From Methanomicrobiales archaeon HGW-Methanomicrobiales-1 (GTDB lineage: Archaea; Halobacteriota; Methanomicrobia; Methanomicrobiales; Methanospirillaceae), in the NCBI GenBank assembly GCA_002839675.1, contig PGYM01000001.1:982683-1046682 (forward strand): a DNA stretch of 64,000 nt. The letters run 5' to 3'. Below are positions 56,046 to 64,000 of the stretch, one piece after another; position 1 is the first letter of the stretch, and every line of letters begins with the position of its first letter. The position numbers and the translations under genes are program-made. The notes beneath the pieces are model-generated. The model had not been told where the DNA came from, searched no databases, and saw only the letters and a program-made list of their open reading frames with translations.

Positions 56046-56858
56046 ATGGCGCCTCCTTTCCTGACCCCTTACCTGAATAAATGGACTATCGGTGTTGTCC
56101 TGCTCGCAATTCTAGCCATTATTGTACTTCTCTCGGTCTTGGGCATTCCCCCGACTTCTTCCTGCCCGGTAACCGTATGCAGCACGGACTGCACTATTCC
56201 GGTTACAGGCCCGCTCTTTCCGGGCCCGGTAGAAAAAATCACAGCCTTAAAAGATCCGGCATTTTCCCGGCAGTTATTTGCTGAAGCCATTGCAACCGAA
56301 CCGCTTCTGGCAGTGCCGGGCACGCAGGTGCACATGGGATTCTGGTCGGGCAAAGGAAACCATGGCAGCATGCTGCGGGTGCTGGACGCCATCAATGAAG
56401 GACCGGCAGCATCAGCTGTTCCCCCCAACCGTGCAATCTGGGATGAGGGCACCACAGCCTATTACAATTACCCGTCCTACACCCGTATCCTTGACGAACA
56501 CTGGTACGAGCGGGCTTCCGGCGTTAATGGTACTGTAATCATCTTCGGAAAATCCTACGCAGATCCCCAGCCGGTCACATTTGCCGAGGCCGATGAGGTA
56601 TGGGGGCAGTATTCGGCACGGTATACCGATATGGCTGAACTGATCGCGCAGGCAACCGGAAAACCGGTCAAGGTCTGGTGTTTTGTCCAGGGTGCACGAG
56701 CGAACCGGATTTTCTACACATACGAGTTGCCGCAACTTCAACAGATGGAACAGAAAGGATACGTGCAGGTCTATTTTGCAAAAATCCCCGATGCTGACTG
56801 GACAAAGCCTGAAGACTGGATTAACGGGACTACCAATATCCCGGCACCTGCCCCGTGA
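56046..56858 (+). CDS. Membrane-anchored extracellular protein, unknown function
   Basis: The 270-aa protein has one N-terminal membrane segment (WTIGVVLLAILAIIVLLSVLG) and an extracellular domain of about 230 aa. It has a Cys-rich stretch near the anchor (SSCPVTVCSTDCTIPV), a lone Cys later (VWCFVQGARANRI) and a conserved-looking GFWSGKGNHGSMLRVLDAIN. No family is recognised. It is followed 18 bases after its stop by a second unknown gene, so they are probably cotranscribed. Confidence 0.6.
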   Translation: MAPPFLTPYLNKWTIGVVLLAILAIIVLLSVLGIPPTSSCPVTVCSTDCTIPVTGPLFPGPVEKITALKDPAFSRQLFAEAIATEPLLAVPGTQVHMGFWSGKGNHGSMLRVLDAINEGPAASAVPPNRAIWDEGTTAYYNYPSYTRILDEHWYERASGVNGTVIIFGKSYADPQPVTFAEADEVWGQYSARYTDMAELIAQATGKPVKVWCFVQGARANRIFYTYELPQLQQMEQKGYVQVYFAKIPDADWTKPEDWINGTTNIPAPAP

Positions 56859-56876
56859 TAAGTGGAGACCACGACC

Positions 56877-57236
56877 ATGACTATAACACCAACTCCCCCG
56901 GGCACGGAAGTGATGACCATTGCCTTTGACCTGATCTTCCGGCAGGGCCGGTCACCCCCGTCCTGCCCAGTACCCGATGATATGGATCTTCTCAACCGTA
57001 TACGGGACAAGGTACACAATGAATCCCCGGCCATGTGCCGGGATGCCCTTATCCGTATCCAGCGGCTCTCGCACGATGTGTATGATATCTGCAATGCATT
57101 CCGCGAAGGTGAATATGGCAGCGGAGACGAGGCGATTGAGGCTGCGTTGGTTATCCTGCGAAAGAAATGTCCGGGACTCAGTGACGAGCAGTACCGGAAA
57201 GCGTTTGCGGTCGGTATGATGTGGACGGCGTTTTAG
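56877..57236 (+). CDS. Small helical protein, unknown function
   Basis: The 119-aa protein starts at ATG 56877 (the earlier GTG at 56862 adds five residues). It is mostly helical and charged (LLNRIRDKVHNESPAM, DALIRIQRLSHDVYDICNAF) with a C-terminal GMMWTAF. It has no signal peptide. No family was recognised. It lies close behind the anchored protein at 56046-56858, suggesting a joint role. Confidence 0.55.
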   Translation: MTITPTPPGTEVMTIAFDLIFRQGRSPPSCPVPDDMDLLNRIRDKVHNESPAMCRDALIRIQRLSHDVYDICNAFREGEYGSGDEAIEAALVILRKKCPGLSDEQYRKAFAVGMMWTAF

Positions 57237-57260
57237 GAAAATTTGAATCTTTTTCGTTTT

Positions 57261-57467
57261 CATTGATGGGGACTGATACCCCCATAACCCCATTTAGGAT
57301 GACCCCCCCCGAAGGGGCGCCCCCGCGGCGGATAAATTGGTTAAAACCCTATATTTTCGAATTCGATACACATCCCGGAACAACAACAACCAAAATGTTG
57401 GATTAAATTCCCAGCCCAGCGAGGCCCCGCCGAGGCGTCCGAACGACCCCAAAAGGGGGTGGGATAC
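57261..57467 (-). repeat. GC-rich composite intergenic repeat, full copy in reverse orientation
   Basis: On the minus strand the order is a left block (ATCCCACCCCCTTTTGGGGT, CGCCTCGGCGGGGCCTCGCT), about 90 bp of AT-rich spacer, then CCAATTTATCCGCCGCGGGG, GGGTTATGGGGG and CCCCATCAATG. This is the layout of the copy at 9761-10065 with a shorter spacer, and the ends match. It occupies most of the gap before purL. Confidence 0.8.
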
Positions 57468-57635
57468 ATCGCTACGATGCGAGAGATTTACCTGATAATA
57501 ACACGAAAAATAACATAAAAAAATTTAAATTTTATTTTTTTCCTGTAAAAGATCTCCTCAACCCCGGTCAAATACCAGTGACATTCGTTGTCCCTTACGG
57601 CATCTATTTTGTAATTGCAGTCACATTGTATACAT
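57468..57635. other. Upstream region of purL
   Basis: AT-rich sequence with TAAATTTAAATTTTAT near 57523, a possible TATA box, about 110 bases before the purL ATG. No regulatory RNA was found. Confidence 0.3.
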
Positions 57636-60578
57636 ATGGAGAGTTGCGTTCACCGGATAGAAGTTCACTATACAACCGATCCCCGGTTAAAAACCCGGAC
57701 CAGCAGGATCCGATCGTTAGGTTTTCCTGTAGATGAACTGCATCTCATCGATGTCTATACTATCGCCACCAGTACCCGCGATTTTTCCGGAAAGGAACTT
57801 GCCGATATCGGCACGCAACTCATCAATCCCGTTGTCCAGAAATTCCTGGTAGACACGCCAACCCTGATGCCATTCGATTACGCAATAGAAGTAGGATTTC
57901 TTCCGGGCGTTACCGATAATGTCGGCACCACAGCCCGGCAAACGATCGAAGATTTCTTGTCCATGAAATTTGTGGAAGGAGAAGCGGTCTACACTTCGCA
58001 GCTCTTTTTTGTCCGGGGCACGTTGTCTCCCGCAGACCTGCAGAAACTTGCCGCAACGCTTGCGAACCCGCTCGTGAACCGGGTACATATCAAAACCCGG
58101 GCAGAGTATAGTGACAAAGGCATGGATCCGGTTGTGCCCGTTGTCCATCTCCATGAAATGCATTCCGCTGATATCGTGAACCTGGATATCGATGACCAGG
58201 AACTCGCACGGATTGGCAAAGAGGGAATAATTGATGGCCGGACCGGCCAGCGGAGAGGGCCGCTTGCGCTCGATCTCGCCCAATTGCACGCGATACGCGA
58301 CTATTTTGATGTCGAGATGCGGATGCCGACCGACATCGAACTCGAGTCGCTGGCACAGACCTGGAGCGAGCATTGCAAGCACACGATCTTTGCATCGGCC
58401 ATGGATGATGATGTTCCAAGGGGGCTGTACAAGACATTCATCCAGGAGGCAACCAACAAGATCCGTGCCGATAAGGGAGAAAAGGACATCTGCGTTACGG
58501 TGTTTACCGACAACTCGGGCTCGATCATTTTTGATGACACGTACCTGGTGACGCACAAAGTCGAGACCCACAACTCCCCCTCAGCGCTCGACCCGTTCGG
58601 CGGTGCCCTGACCGGTATTGTCGGGGTCAACCGCGACACAATCGGTTTCGGTCTCGGGGCAAAACCCTGCATCAACTTCTACGGGTACTGTGTCGGGGAC
58701 CCGGATACCAGCCCCGCTCTCTTCCGGGCAAAGAACAAAACCAATCCCATCCTCTCCCCCCGACAGATTCTTGACGGGGTGGTGCGGGGCGTGGGTGTTG
58801 GCGGGAACTGCTCGGGCATCCCCACGCCGCAGGGCTGGTGCTGGTTCGATCACCGGTACGGGGGAAAACCGCTCGTTTTTGCCGGGACGGTCGGCGTTAT
58901 GCCGCTCGAACATGCAGGCCGGAAACTCTACGAGAAACAGGCCGCGCCCGGCGATCTCATTGTGGTTGCCGGTGGCCGCGTGGGAAAAGACGGCATCCAC
59001 GGCGCCACGTTCTCTTCTGAAGCGCTCGACCCGGCCAGCCCGGTGACCGCAGTGCAGATCGGCGACCCTATCACCCAGAAGAAACTCTCCGATGTAATTG
59101 TCAAGGAAGCACGTGACCTTGAGTTGTACCGGAGCATCACGGACAATGGGGCTGGTGGGATCTCGTGTTCCGTTGCCGAAATGGCCAAGGAGTGCAATGG
59201 CTGTCACGTGCAGCTCGACAAAGTGCCGCTGAAATATCACGGCATGGCCCCATGGGAGATCTGGATCTCGGAATCGCAGGAACGCATGACCCTTGCGGTG
59301 CCGCCGGAAAAACTGGATGCACTCATGACCCTGATGCAGAGCCGGGAAGTGGAAGCGACGGTGATCGGGACGTTTACGGATTCCGGCAAATGCGTGGTAG
59401 AGTGGCACGGCAATGTCGTGATGGAGATCGGCCTGGACTTCCTCCACGACGGCTTGCCGAAAAAGCACCTCAAGACTACGTACACGAAACAGACCTGGCC
59501 CGAACCGGACACTCCCTGCCCCGACCGTCTCGATGCAACCCTTCGCTCGATGCTGGGCCGGAAAAATATCTGCTCGAAAGAGTTCATCTCCCTCCAGTAC
59601 GACCATACGGTGCAGGGTGGCCACGTGCTTGGGCCGGTGCAGGGAGCCGGCCGGGTGCAGGGTGCAGCCACGCTGACCAAAGTGGTGCAGGGCTCGAAAA
59701 AAGGCGTGGGACTTTCGCAGGGACTTTTTCCCGCATACTCCGAGATTGACCCGTACCGGATGGCCGGCGCTGCAATCGATACTGCCATCCGGGGCCTTAT
59801 CGCCATCGGCGTCCCGCTCGATACGATTGCAATTCTTGACAACTTCTGCTGGTGCTCCTCCGATGAACCCGAGCGGCTTGGCCAGCTGAAACTTGCGGCG
59901 AAGGGTTGCTACGATTACGCGGTTGCATTTGGCACCCCCTTCATCTCCGGCAAGGACAGCATGTACAATGATTTCTCGGGCTTCGATGCGGAGGATAACC
60001 GGGTAAAGATCTCGGTGCCTCCCACGCTGCTCATCTCCTCCATAGGCATCCATGCGGACGTGGCCAAATCGGTTTCCCTTGACGCGAAGATCGAGGGCGA
60101 CTTAGTATACATTATCGGGGAGACTGCTGAAGAACTGGGCGGGTCGGAGTATTTCGCCCTGCTCGACAGGATCGGCAATACGGTGCCGGCACTGGACGCA
60201 ACGGTCATGAAAGCCCGGTACAGCCGGCTGACCGATGCCATTACCCATGAACTCGTGGCCTCGGCCTTCCCGGTCAGCCACGGGGGGCTGGGAACAACGC
60301 TGGCCAAAGTTGCAATCGCGGGCCAGCTGGGTATGGATATCACCATACCGACGGCCCTGCGCCCGGACTATTATCTCTTCTCTGAATCACTTGGCCGGTT
60401 CGTGGTAACGGTTGCCCCGGACCACAAGCGGGAGTTCGAGCGGACCTGCGGGGCCGATGCCCTGCTGCTGGGCCGCGTTGGCGGCAAAAACCTGCGGATA
60501 ACATCGGATAAACTCCTGCTGGATATTCCCGTAACTGAACTCGAAGCGGTGTACAAGGCACCCTTCCGGGGGTACTGA
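57636..60578 (+). CDS. purL: Phosphoribosylformylglycinamidine synthase, PurS-PurL-type large subunit
   Basis: Catalyses the ATP-dependent amidation of FGAR to FGAM in purine synthesis, using ammonia from PurQ. The 980 residues (from the ATG at 57636) have an N-terminal PurS-like region of about 190 aa, followed by two ATP-grasp-like AIRS halves: TWSEHCKHTIFASAM, VETHNSPSALDPFGGAL and NGAGGISCSV, then GLIAIGVPLD and FISGKDSMYND. Together with purQ it corresponds to the single-chain PurL of about 1,290 aa split in two. The downstream purQ starts 3 bases after the stop. Confidence 0.93.
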   Translation: MESCVHRIEVHYTTDPRLKTRTSRIRSLGFPVDELHLIDVYTIATSTRDFSGKELADIGTQLINPVVQKFLVDTPTLMPFDYAIEVGFLPGVTDNVGTTARQTIEDFLSMKFVEGEAVYTSQLFFVRGTLSPADLQKLAATLANPLVNRVHIKTRAEYSDKGMDPVVPVVHLHEMHSADIVNLDIDDQELARIGKEGIIDGRTGQRRGPLALDLAQLHAIRDYFDVEMRMPTDIELESLAQTWSEHCKHTIFASAMDDDVPRGLYKTFIQEATNKIRADKGEKDICVTVFTDNSGSIIFDDTYLVTHKVETHNSPSALDPFGGALTGIVGVNRDTIGFGLGAKPCINFYGYCVGDPDTSPALFRAKNKTNPILSPRQILDGVVRGVGVGGNCSGIPTPQGWCWFDHRYGGKPLVFAGTVGVMPLEHAGRKLYEKQAAPGDLIVVAGGRVGKDGIHGATFSSEALDPASPVTAVQIGDPITQKKLSDVIVKEARDLELYRSITDNGAGGISCSVAEMAKECNGCHVQLDKVPLKYHGMAPWEIWISESQERMTLAVPPEKLDALMTLMQSREVEATVIGTFTDSGKCVVEWHGNVVMEIGLDFLHDGLPKKHLKTTYTKQTWPEPDTPCPDRLDATLRSMLGRKNICSKEFISLQYDHTVQGGHVLGPVQGAGRVQGAATLTKVVQGSKKGVGLSQGLFPAYSEIDPYRMAGAAIDTAIRGLIAIGVPLDTIAILDNFCWCSSDEPERLGQLKLAAKGCYDYAVAFGTPFISGKDSMYNDFSGFDAEDNRVKISVPPTLLISSIGIHADVAKSVSLDAKIEGDLVYIIGETAEELGGSEYFALLDRIGNTVPALDATVMKARYSRLTDAITHELVASAFPVSHGGLGTTLAKVAIAGQLGMDITIPTALRPDYYLFSESLGRFVVTVAPDHKREFERTCGADALLLGRVGGKNLRITSDKLLLDIPVTELEAVYKAPFRGY

Positions 60579-60580
60579 TC

Positions 60581-61447
60581 ATGACCATTGCTGCACAACA
60601 AACCTCCTTAAGGAAAGTCGGTGCATCGCGGGGAACTGCCCCGGTGATGATCGATGAAAAAGCGCTGATCATGAGCGGCTTTGGGATCAACTCCGAGATG
60701 GAGACCAAAGAGGTACTTGCCCGGGCCGGTATGGACGCAGACATTGTCCACATCAATGACCTGATAGCCGGCCGCAACCGGCTGTCGGACTACCGGCTGC
60801 TGGTCTTTCCCGGCGGTTTTTCCTATGGTGACGATACTGGTGCCGGTAATGCGTACGCCAACCGGGTGAGAAACAATATCTGGGACGATCTCCTGGAGTT
60901 CCTTGACGGCGATAATCTCGTGCTGGGAATCTGTAATGGCTTCCAGATTCTCGCAAACCTCGGGTTAGTACCGGCGTTTGACAAGCACTATGCCCGCGAC
61001 ATTGCCCTGATGCCCAACCGGGGCGGCAGGCTGGAGTGCCGGTTTGTTTCCCTGAAACCCGCTGCCGACAATCTCTGGACAAAAGGTATCGAACGGCTGT
61101 ACTGCCCGGTGGCCCATGGTGAAGGCAACCTCTCGTGCTCGCCCGAGACCCTGCTGCGCCTCAAGCGACAGAAGCAGATTGCGTTTACCTACTGCCACGA
61201 GGACCTGACCCCGGCCTATGGCGAATACCCGTGGAACCCGAATGGTTCGGTAGAGGATATTGCCGGGATCACGTCCGCTGACGGCAAAGTGCTGGGCCTA
61301 ATGCCGCACCCCGAGCGGGCCATGGAGTTTGTCAACCTGTATGACTGGCCGCTCAGGAAAGAAGAGATGCGGCGCAAAGGTGTGGCGCTGCCGGCAGAAT
61401 CATTAAACATGCACCTGTTCCGGAATGCCGTCGGGTATTTCCGGTGA
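60581..61447 (+). CDS. purQ: FGAM synthase glutaminase subunit
   Basis: Supplies ammonia from glutamine to PurL. The 288-aa class I amidotransferase has the nucleophile Cys in VLGICNGFQILANLG, and the His-Glu pair in MPHPERAMEF. The oxyanion and start motif is LLVFPGGFSYGDD. It is larger than bacterial stand-alone PurQ (about 230 aa) and matches the C-terminal part of large PurL. It immediately follows purL. Confidence 0.93.
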   Translation: MTIAAQQTSLRKVGASRGTAPVMIDEKALIMSGFGINSEMETKEVLARAGMDADIVHINDLIAGRNRLSDYRLLVFPGGFSYGDDTGAGNAYANRVRNNIWDDLLEFLDGDNLVLGICNGFQILANLGLVPAFDKHYARDIALMPNRGGRLECRFVSLKPAADNLWTKGIERLYCPVAHGEGNLSCSPETLLRLKRQKQIAFTYCHEDLTPAYGEYPWNPNGSVEDIAGITSADGKVLGLMPHPERAMEFVNLYDWPLRKEEMRRKGVALPAESLNMHLFRNAVGYFR

Positions 61448-61502
61448 ACATTTTTTCTGAAAATTTTTACTTTGTTCCGGGCAAAAAATTTTGACCGGTT
61501 CG

Positions 61503-61661
61503 TCATTTTACAATAACAATCAGGTCGCCATCCGGAGTTATATTATATCGCTCAGAGATCGTTGCATCATCCCAAGCACTCGTTCTGCCAAAAACAAGGG
61601 AAATTTTTTCACGAATCCGGATTATTTTCTCATCATCATATATCGTAACGGGAGTATCCAT
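61503..61661 (-). CDS. Small hypothetical protein
   Basis: A 52-aa frame (DTPVTIYDDEKIIRIREKIS...). It is charged, with no membrane segment and no Cys. No family is recognised. It lies about 125 bases downstream of the DUF2164 gene on the same strand; the ATG at 61661 is preferred over a longer frame. It is tentative. Confidence 0.4.
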   Translation of the reverse strand: MDTPVTIYDDEKIIRIREKISLVFGRTSAWDDATISERYNITPDGDLIVIVK

Positions 61662-61785
61662 CTTCCCGGCACGCCGGGGTTTGTGCATGCATTCCATGCA
61701 ACAGCATCATACGATTGCGATATTAAACCGACAGGAGCGAGTCGCGAAAGTGTCAATCACCGCTGTATCTGCGGATAGACGGGCA

Positions 61786-62025
61786 TCATTTCCGGATTGA
61801 GAGAAGATCCTCAGCCGCGTCCTGCATGTAACGATGGGAATCCTCGATGCCCTGGTTGTAAAATTCCGGTGCTAATTCTTTTTGTATGAAATCCAGGATC
61901 AGACCCGCAGCCAGGTCACCGAGCTCTTCTTCCCGCTCGTGTAAAAAATATTTCTTTATCTCCGCGACCATCTCGTCCCTTCTCTCGCTGGTTAACGCGA
62001 ACAATTTTTCATCCCGCATATCCAT
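61786..62025 (-). CDS. DUF2164 family protein
   Basis: The 79-aa protein has EIKKYFLHEREEELGDLAAG and LDFIQKELAPEFYNQGIEDS, which match the DUF2164 consensus of small helical proteins. Function unknown. It is followed on the same strand by a 52-aa gene. Neither has a recognised toxin or antitoxin motif. Confidence 0.7.
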   Translation of the reverse strand: MDMRDEKLFALTSERRDEMVAEIKKYFLHEREEELGDLAAGLILDFIQKELAPEFYNQGIEDSHRYMQDAAEDLLSIRK

Positions 62026-62474
62026 GCATCTGATTTTTCCTGTAAAACATTTTTCGTCGCATCTCCGCTGCCCGGGAATAACCCTAGATTAACGTCATTA
62101 TCTGAAGAGAGAAACTTCCAATATCAGCCCCTAAACAGGCCTTCATTTCATTTTCACCCACACCTATTAATCTGAAAAACGATTGCCACCTCAATGATGC
62201 GATTTGCTGACTTTTTAGAGCCAATTGACCAGGGGATTCAGCCAATCGGGGTTCAATGTGCAGTTTTCAAAAACAATAGTGTCATTTTTTGTGAATTGGT
62301 GTCATTTTGGAGACCGGCAACCTCCGGGAAAGTCGCGCGGGCAGTATCAATAGCATAAAAAAAATGTCACAAAATTCTTGAAAAAATCGATAACCAGGGT
62401 TACAAGCAGGTAGAATATTTTTAAGAAAAATTATCGGAAACTAAGGGAATGAACGGGTTGGGAAATCCCCGGTC
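62026..62474. other. Intergenic stretch, no gene seen
   Basis: About 450 bp. Two near-copies of GTGTCATTTT lie near 62279 and 62299. The sequence is otherwise AT-rich, with no recognisable family, structured RNA or long frame. Confidence 0.3.
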
Positions 62475-62609
62475 TTATTTTGCGCTGTCATACCCGCAGC
62501 GTTTGCAGGTGTAGCTGCCATCGGGCCTGACTTTCAGATTGGTATCCTGGCACTTTGCACAGATCGGCTTATCACGTTTCACTCGTATGGCTTGTGGTTT
62601 TTGATCCAT
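62475..62609 (-). CDS. Small zinc-ribbon protein
   Basis: The frame is 44 codons: DQKPQAIRVKRDKPICAKCQ, then TNLKVRPDGSYTCKRCGYDS. Two CxxC pairs (CAKC, CKRC) spaced by about 15 residues form a typical zinc ribbon. Such tiny ribbon proteins are common in archaea and often missed. Two TATA-like sequences (62622-62642, minus) lie before the ATG. It is probably real. Confidence 0.6.
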   Translation of the reverse strand: MDQKPQAIRVKRDKPICAKCQDTNLKVRPDGSYTCKRCGYDSAK

Positions 62610-62716
62610 GAGGATTGGTTGTTATATACCTATTTAGATATACCGTCATCGAAGGAGTGGCATATCCCTGCCTTTTTCCTAACCACATATTCATTGCCAA
62701 GCAGGCATAATAACGG

Positions 62717-63748
62717 ATGAGCACTATGACAATTTCTCTTCGATTATGGGTATCTATCATGCTCGTCTGTGTACTGCTGGCCCTGCCCCCGGCTGCTGCG
62801 GTCTCATTATCACCCGGCAGCTCTTTTTCAGGTGCAGCGTCAATAGCAAACGGCGACCCGGTCTATATTCACGGCATAGCCACCGGTCACCCGCAAAACG
62901 GCCTGCAGGTATGGCTGTTTGGGAATAATTATATGAAAATTTCCACAGTGTCAACTAACGCGGATAATTCCTACGAGTACGAACTCAAACCTGCGGATAC
63001 CCGGGCCCTTGCACCGGGACAGTACTATGTCCTGATCCAGCATCCCATGATGAACGGGCAGTTCGATATTTACTATGATGCCGCAACGGGCCAGATTGTC
63101 AACCGCCAGCTCGGGACCGGGACATCCATCTTCCAGCTCACCGGATCCGGCAGTCTCCAGACACCGGCCGGTGCAAACGCACTGATGCAGGCAATCAACA
63201 GCCAGAATGTTGACGATACCTTTGCTGCCACATCGTTTATCGTCAATCCTTCGACCGCATTTATCGACCCGGTCGGGACTCATGCGGTGGGAGAACAGTT
63301 CACTATAACCGGTTCAACCAACCTTGCCGTCGGGGATAACCTGATGGTCGAGATCACCTCTTCGTCATTTAAACCCACATCAAAATCGCAGAGTGCCGAA
63401 TTCTCGGGTGCATCGGGCATGGTCAAAGTAGAACAGGGCAGCGGTACATTGAACCGGTGGTCGTTTCCGGTCGATGCCTCCACATTCAAGCCGGATGAAT
63501 ATATCGTTAAAGTCTCCGGTATCACCGTGGATGTAACGGGATCTACCCTTTTTACTATCGTAGCAAAACTCCCCCCCACTCCTGCGACACCGGCACCGGT
63601 TGTTACAGAACAAACACAAGCACCGGTCACTACAACAATACCATCACCAACACCGGTGCCCACAACCCAGAAAGCACCAGTACCGGTGACTATACTGATC
63701 GGTGCGATTGGGCTGGCAATCCTGATGAACACGAAACGAAGAGAATAA
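62717..63748 (+). CDS. DUF3821 family surface protein
   Basis: The 343-aa protein has a signal peptide (LRLWVSIMLVCVLLALPPAAA), a DUF3821 region (about 30-150, with GDPVYIHGIATGHPQNGLQV and YYVLIQHPMMNG), and further beta-rich segments. A Thr/Pro-rich linker (PTPATPAPVVTEQTQAPV) leads to a C-terminal hydrophobic anchor and KRRE. It is paralogous to the partial protein at the left edge. Function unknown; possibly part of the cell surface layer. Confidence 0.85.
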   Translation: MSTMTISLRLWVSIMLVCVLLALPPAAAVSLSPGSSFSGAASIANGDPVYIHGIATGHPQNGLQVWLFGNNYMKISTVSTNADNSYEYELKPADTRALAPGQYYVLIQHPMMNGQFDIYYDAATGQIVNRQLGTGTSIFQLTGSGSLQTPAGANALMQAINSQNVDDTFAATSFIVNPSTAFIDPVGTHAVGEQFTITGSTNLAVGDNLMVEITSSSFKPTSKSQSAEFSGASGMVKVEQGSGTLNRWSFPVDASTFKPDEYIVKVSGITVDVTGSTLFTIVAKLPPTPATPAPVVTEQTQAPVTTTIPSPTPVPTTQKAPVPVTILIGAIGLAILMNTKRRE

Positions 63749-63751
63749 CTC

Positions 63752-63776
63752 CGGAAAATTTTTTTTCCGTTTTTTT
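63752..63776 (+). terminator. Terminator of the DUF3821 gene
   Basis: A perfect A/T-rich hairpin (CGGAAAATTTTTTTTCCG) followed by a T-run lies directly after the stop codon. Confidence 0.6.
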
Positions 63777-63970
63777 AATTGTTTGTCAGACTTCTGAAAC
63801 TATCCACAGATCCTCTGGCCGGACCGGTAAAAATTACTGCAATAATTCCTCAATAGCAATGCCTTAAAAACAATAAATATTCCATAAAATTTAGATTTAT
63901 TTCCGCCCTGTTTTTGTAAAACAAATTCGATTATGTTATATGTTAGCATGCTACAATATAGCATGGTACT

Positions 63971-64000
63971 ATGTTCGGATTACCGGATATCACAATCATT
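63971..64000 (+). CDS. Possible start of a further gene, cut by the right edge
   Basis: The ATG at 63971 begins MFGLPDITII, and the frame is open to the window end. A TATA-like TTATGTTATATG (63931-63942) is about 30 bases upstream. Ten codons are too few to identify a product; the call rests on the promoter-start spacing. Confidence 0.3.
   Translation, partial: MFGLPDITII

Noticed and set aside
58581-60053. 490-codon minus-strand frame over purL
   Set aside because: It lies completely within purL in antisense, is His/Arg/Gly-rich and has no recognisable domain. purL is certain.
1-64000. CRISPR array, prophage or integrase island
   Set aside because: No regularly spaced repeats, cas genes, phage structural genes or integrases were seen on either strand.
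1-64000. tRNA genes
   Set aside because: No cloverleaf with a convincing T-loop (GGTTCGAATCC-like) was found in the intergenic stretches; GGTTCAAGCC near 4857 lacks the rest of a tRNA.

Overview
The window looks like chromosomal DNA of a methanogenic archaeon of the order Methanomicrobiales, most likely close to Methanoregula. The evidence is an archaeal TATA-binding protein, archaeosine tRNA modification genes (tgtA, arcS), N-epsilon-acetyl-beta-lysine osmolyte genes (ablA, ablB), DUF2115 and DUF3821 proteins found in methanogens, PAS-rich sensor kinases, and TATA-box promoters with short leaders. No tRNA, 16S/23S rRNA, CRISPR array, transposase or phage gene was seen. One structural RNA, RNase P RNA, is clear.

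Layout. 0-10 kb: the end of a DUF3821 surface protein, tbp, a small STAS/SpoIIAA-like protein, a REC-PAS-PAS-PAS histidine kinase, and a branched-chain amino-acid operon (cimA/leuA-ilvB-ilvN) read leftward and divergent from a DUF2115 gene. 10-15.5 kb: a tightly overlapping polyphosphate operon, ppk, a CHAD-HD fusion and ppx. 15.5-46.3 kb: a long run of ion and osmotic homeostasis genes. It holds two CPA1-type antiporters, a CPA2/NapA-type antiporter, KUP potassium uptake, a small exporter, three intact MscS channels plus a broken mscS copy, the operon kamA-like/ablA/ablB/mscS/ykgJ, an AAA-like ATPase coupled to mscS, a P3A H+-ATPase, a P2-type cation ATPase, a Na/Pi-type transporter and two tandem universal stress proteins. 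46.4-52.3 kb: an NfnAB/SudAB-type flavin reductase pair, arcS-tgtA and an AMMECR1 protein. 52.4-57.2 kb: a repeat, rnpB, a DHA2-type MFS exporter, a six-zinc-ribbon protein and two unknown genes. 57.6-64 kb: purL-purQ in a split large form, three small genes, a complete DUF3821 protein, and possibly the first codons of a further gene at the right edge.

How the genes fit together. The middle of the window is a salt and membrane-stress toolkit: K+ uptake, Na+/H+ exchange, H+ and cation pumping, compatible-solute synthesis and emergency release through MscS channels. The polyphosphate operon next to it could supply a phosphate, energy or stress store. One mscS channel overlaps the end of ablB, so solute synthesis and a release channel are probably cotranscribed.

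Structure outside genes. At least five copies, full or partial, of a GC-rich, hairpin-forming intergenic repeat lie at about 1.6, 9.8-10.1, 21.3, 52.6 and 57.3-57.5 kb. A duplication around 21-24 kb has left a frameshifted mscS fragment and an exporter fragment on either side of a secreted-protein gene. The most interesting candidates for new biology are the mscS-ATPase pair whose P-loop carries Arg in place of Lys, the KamA paralogue with changed substrate residues, the CHAD-HD protein and the composite repeat family.
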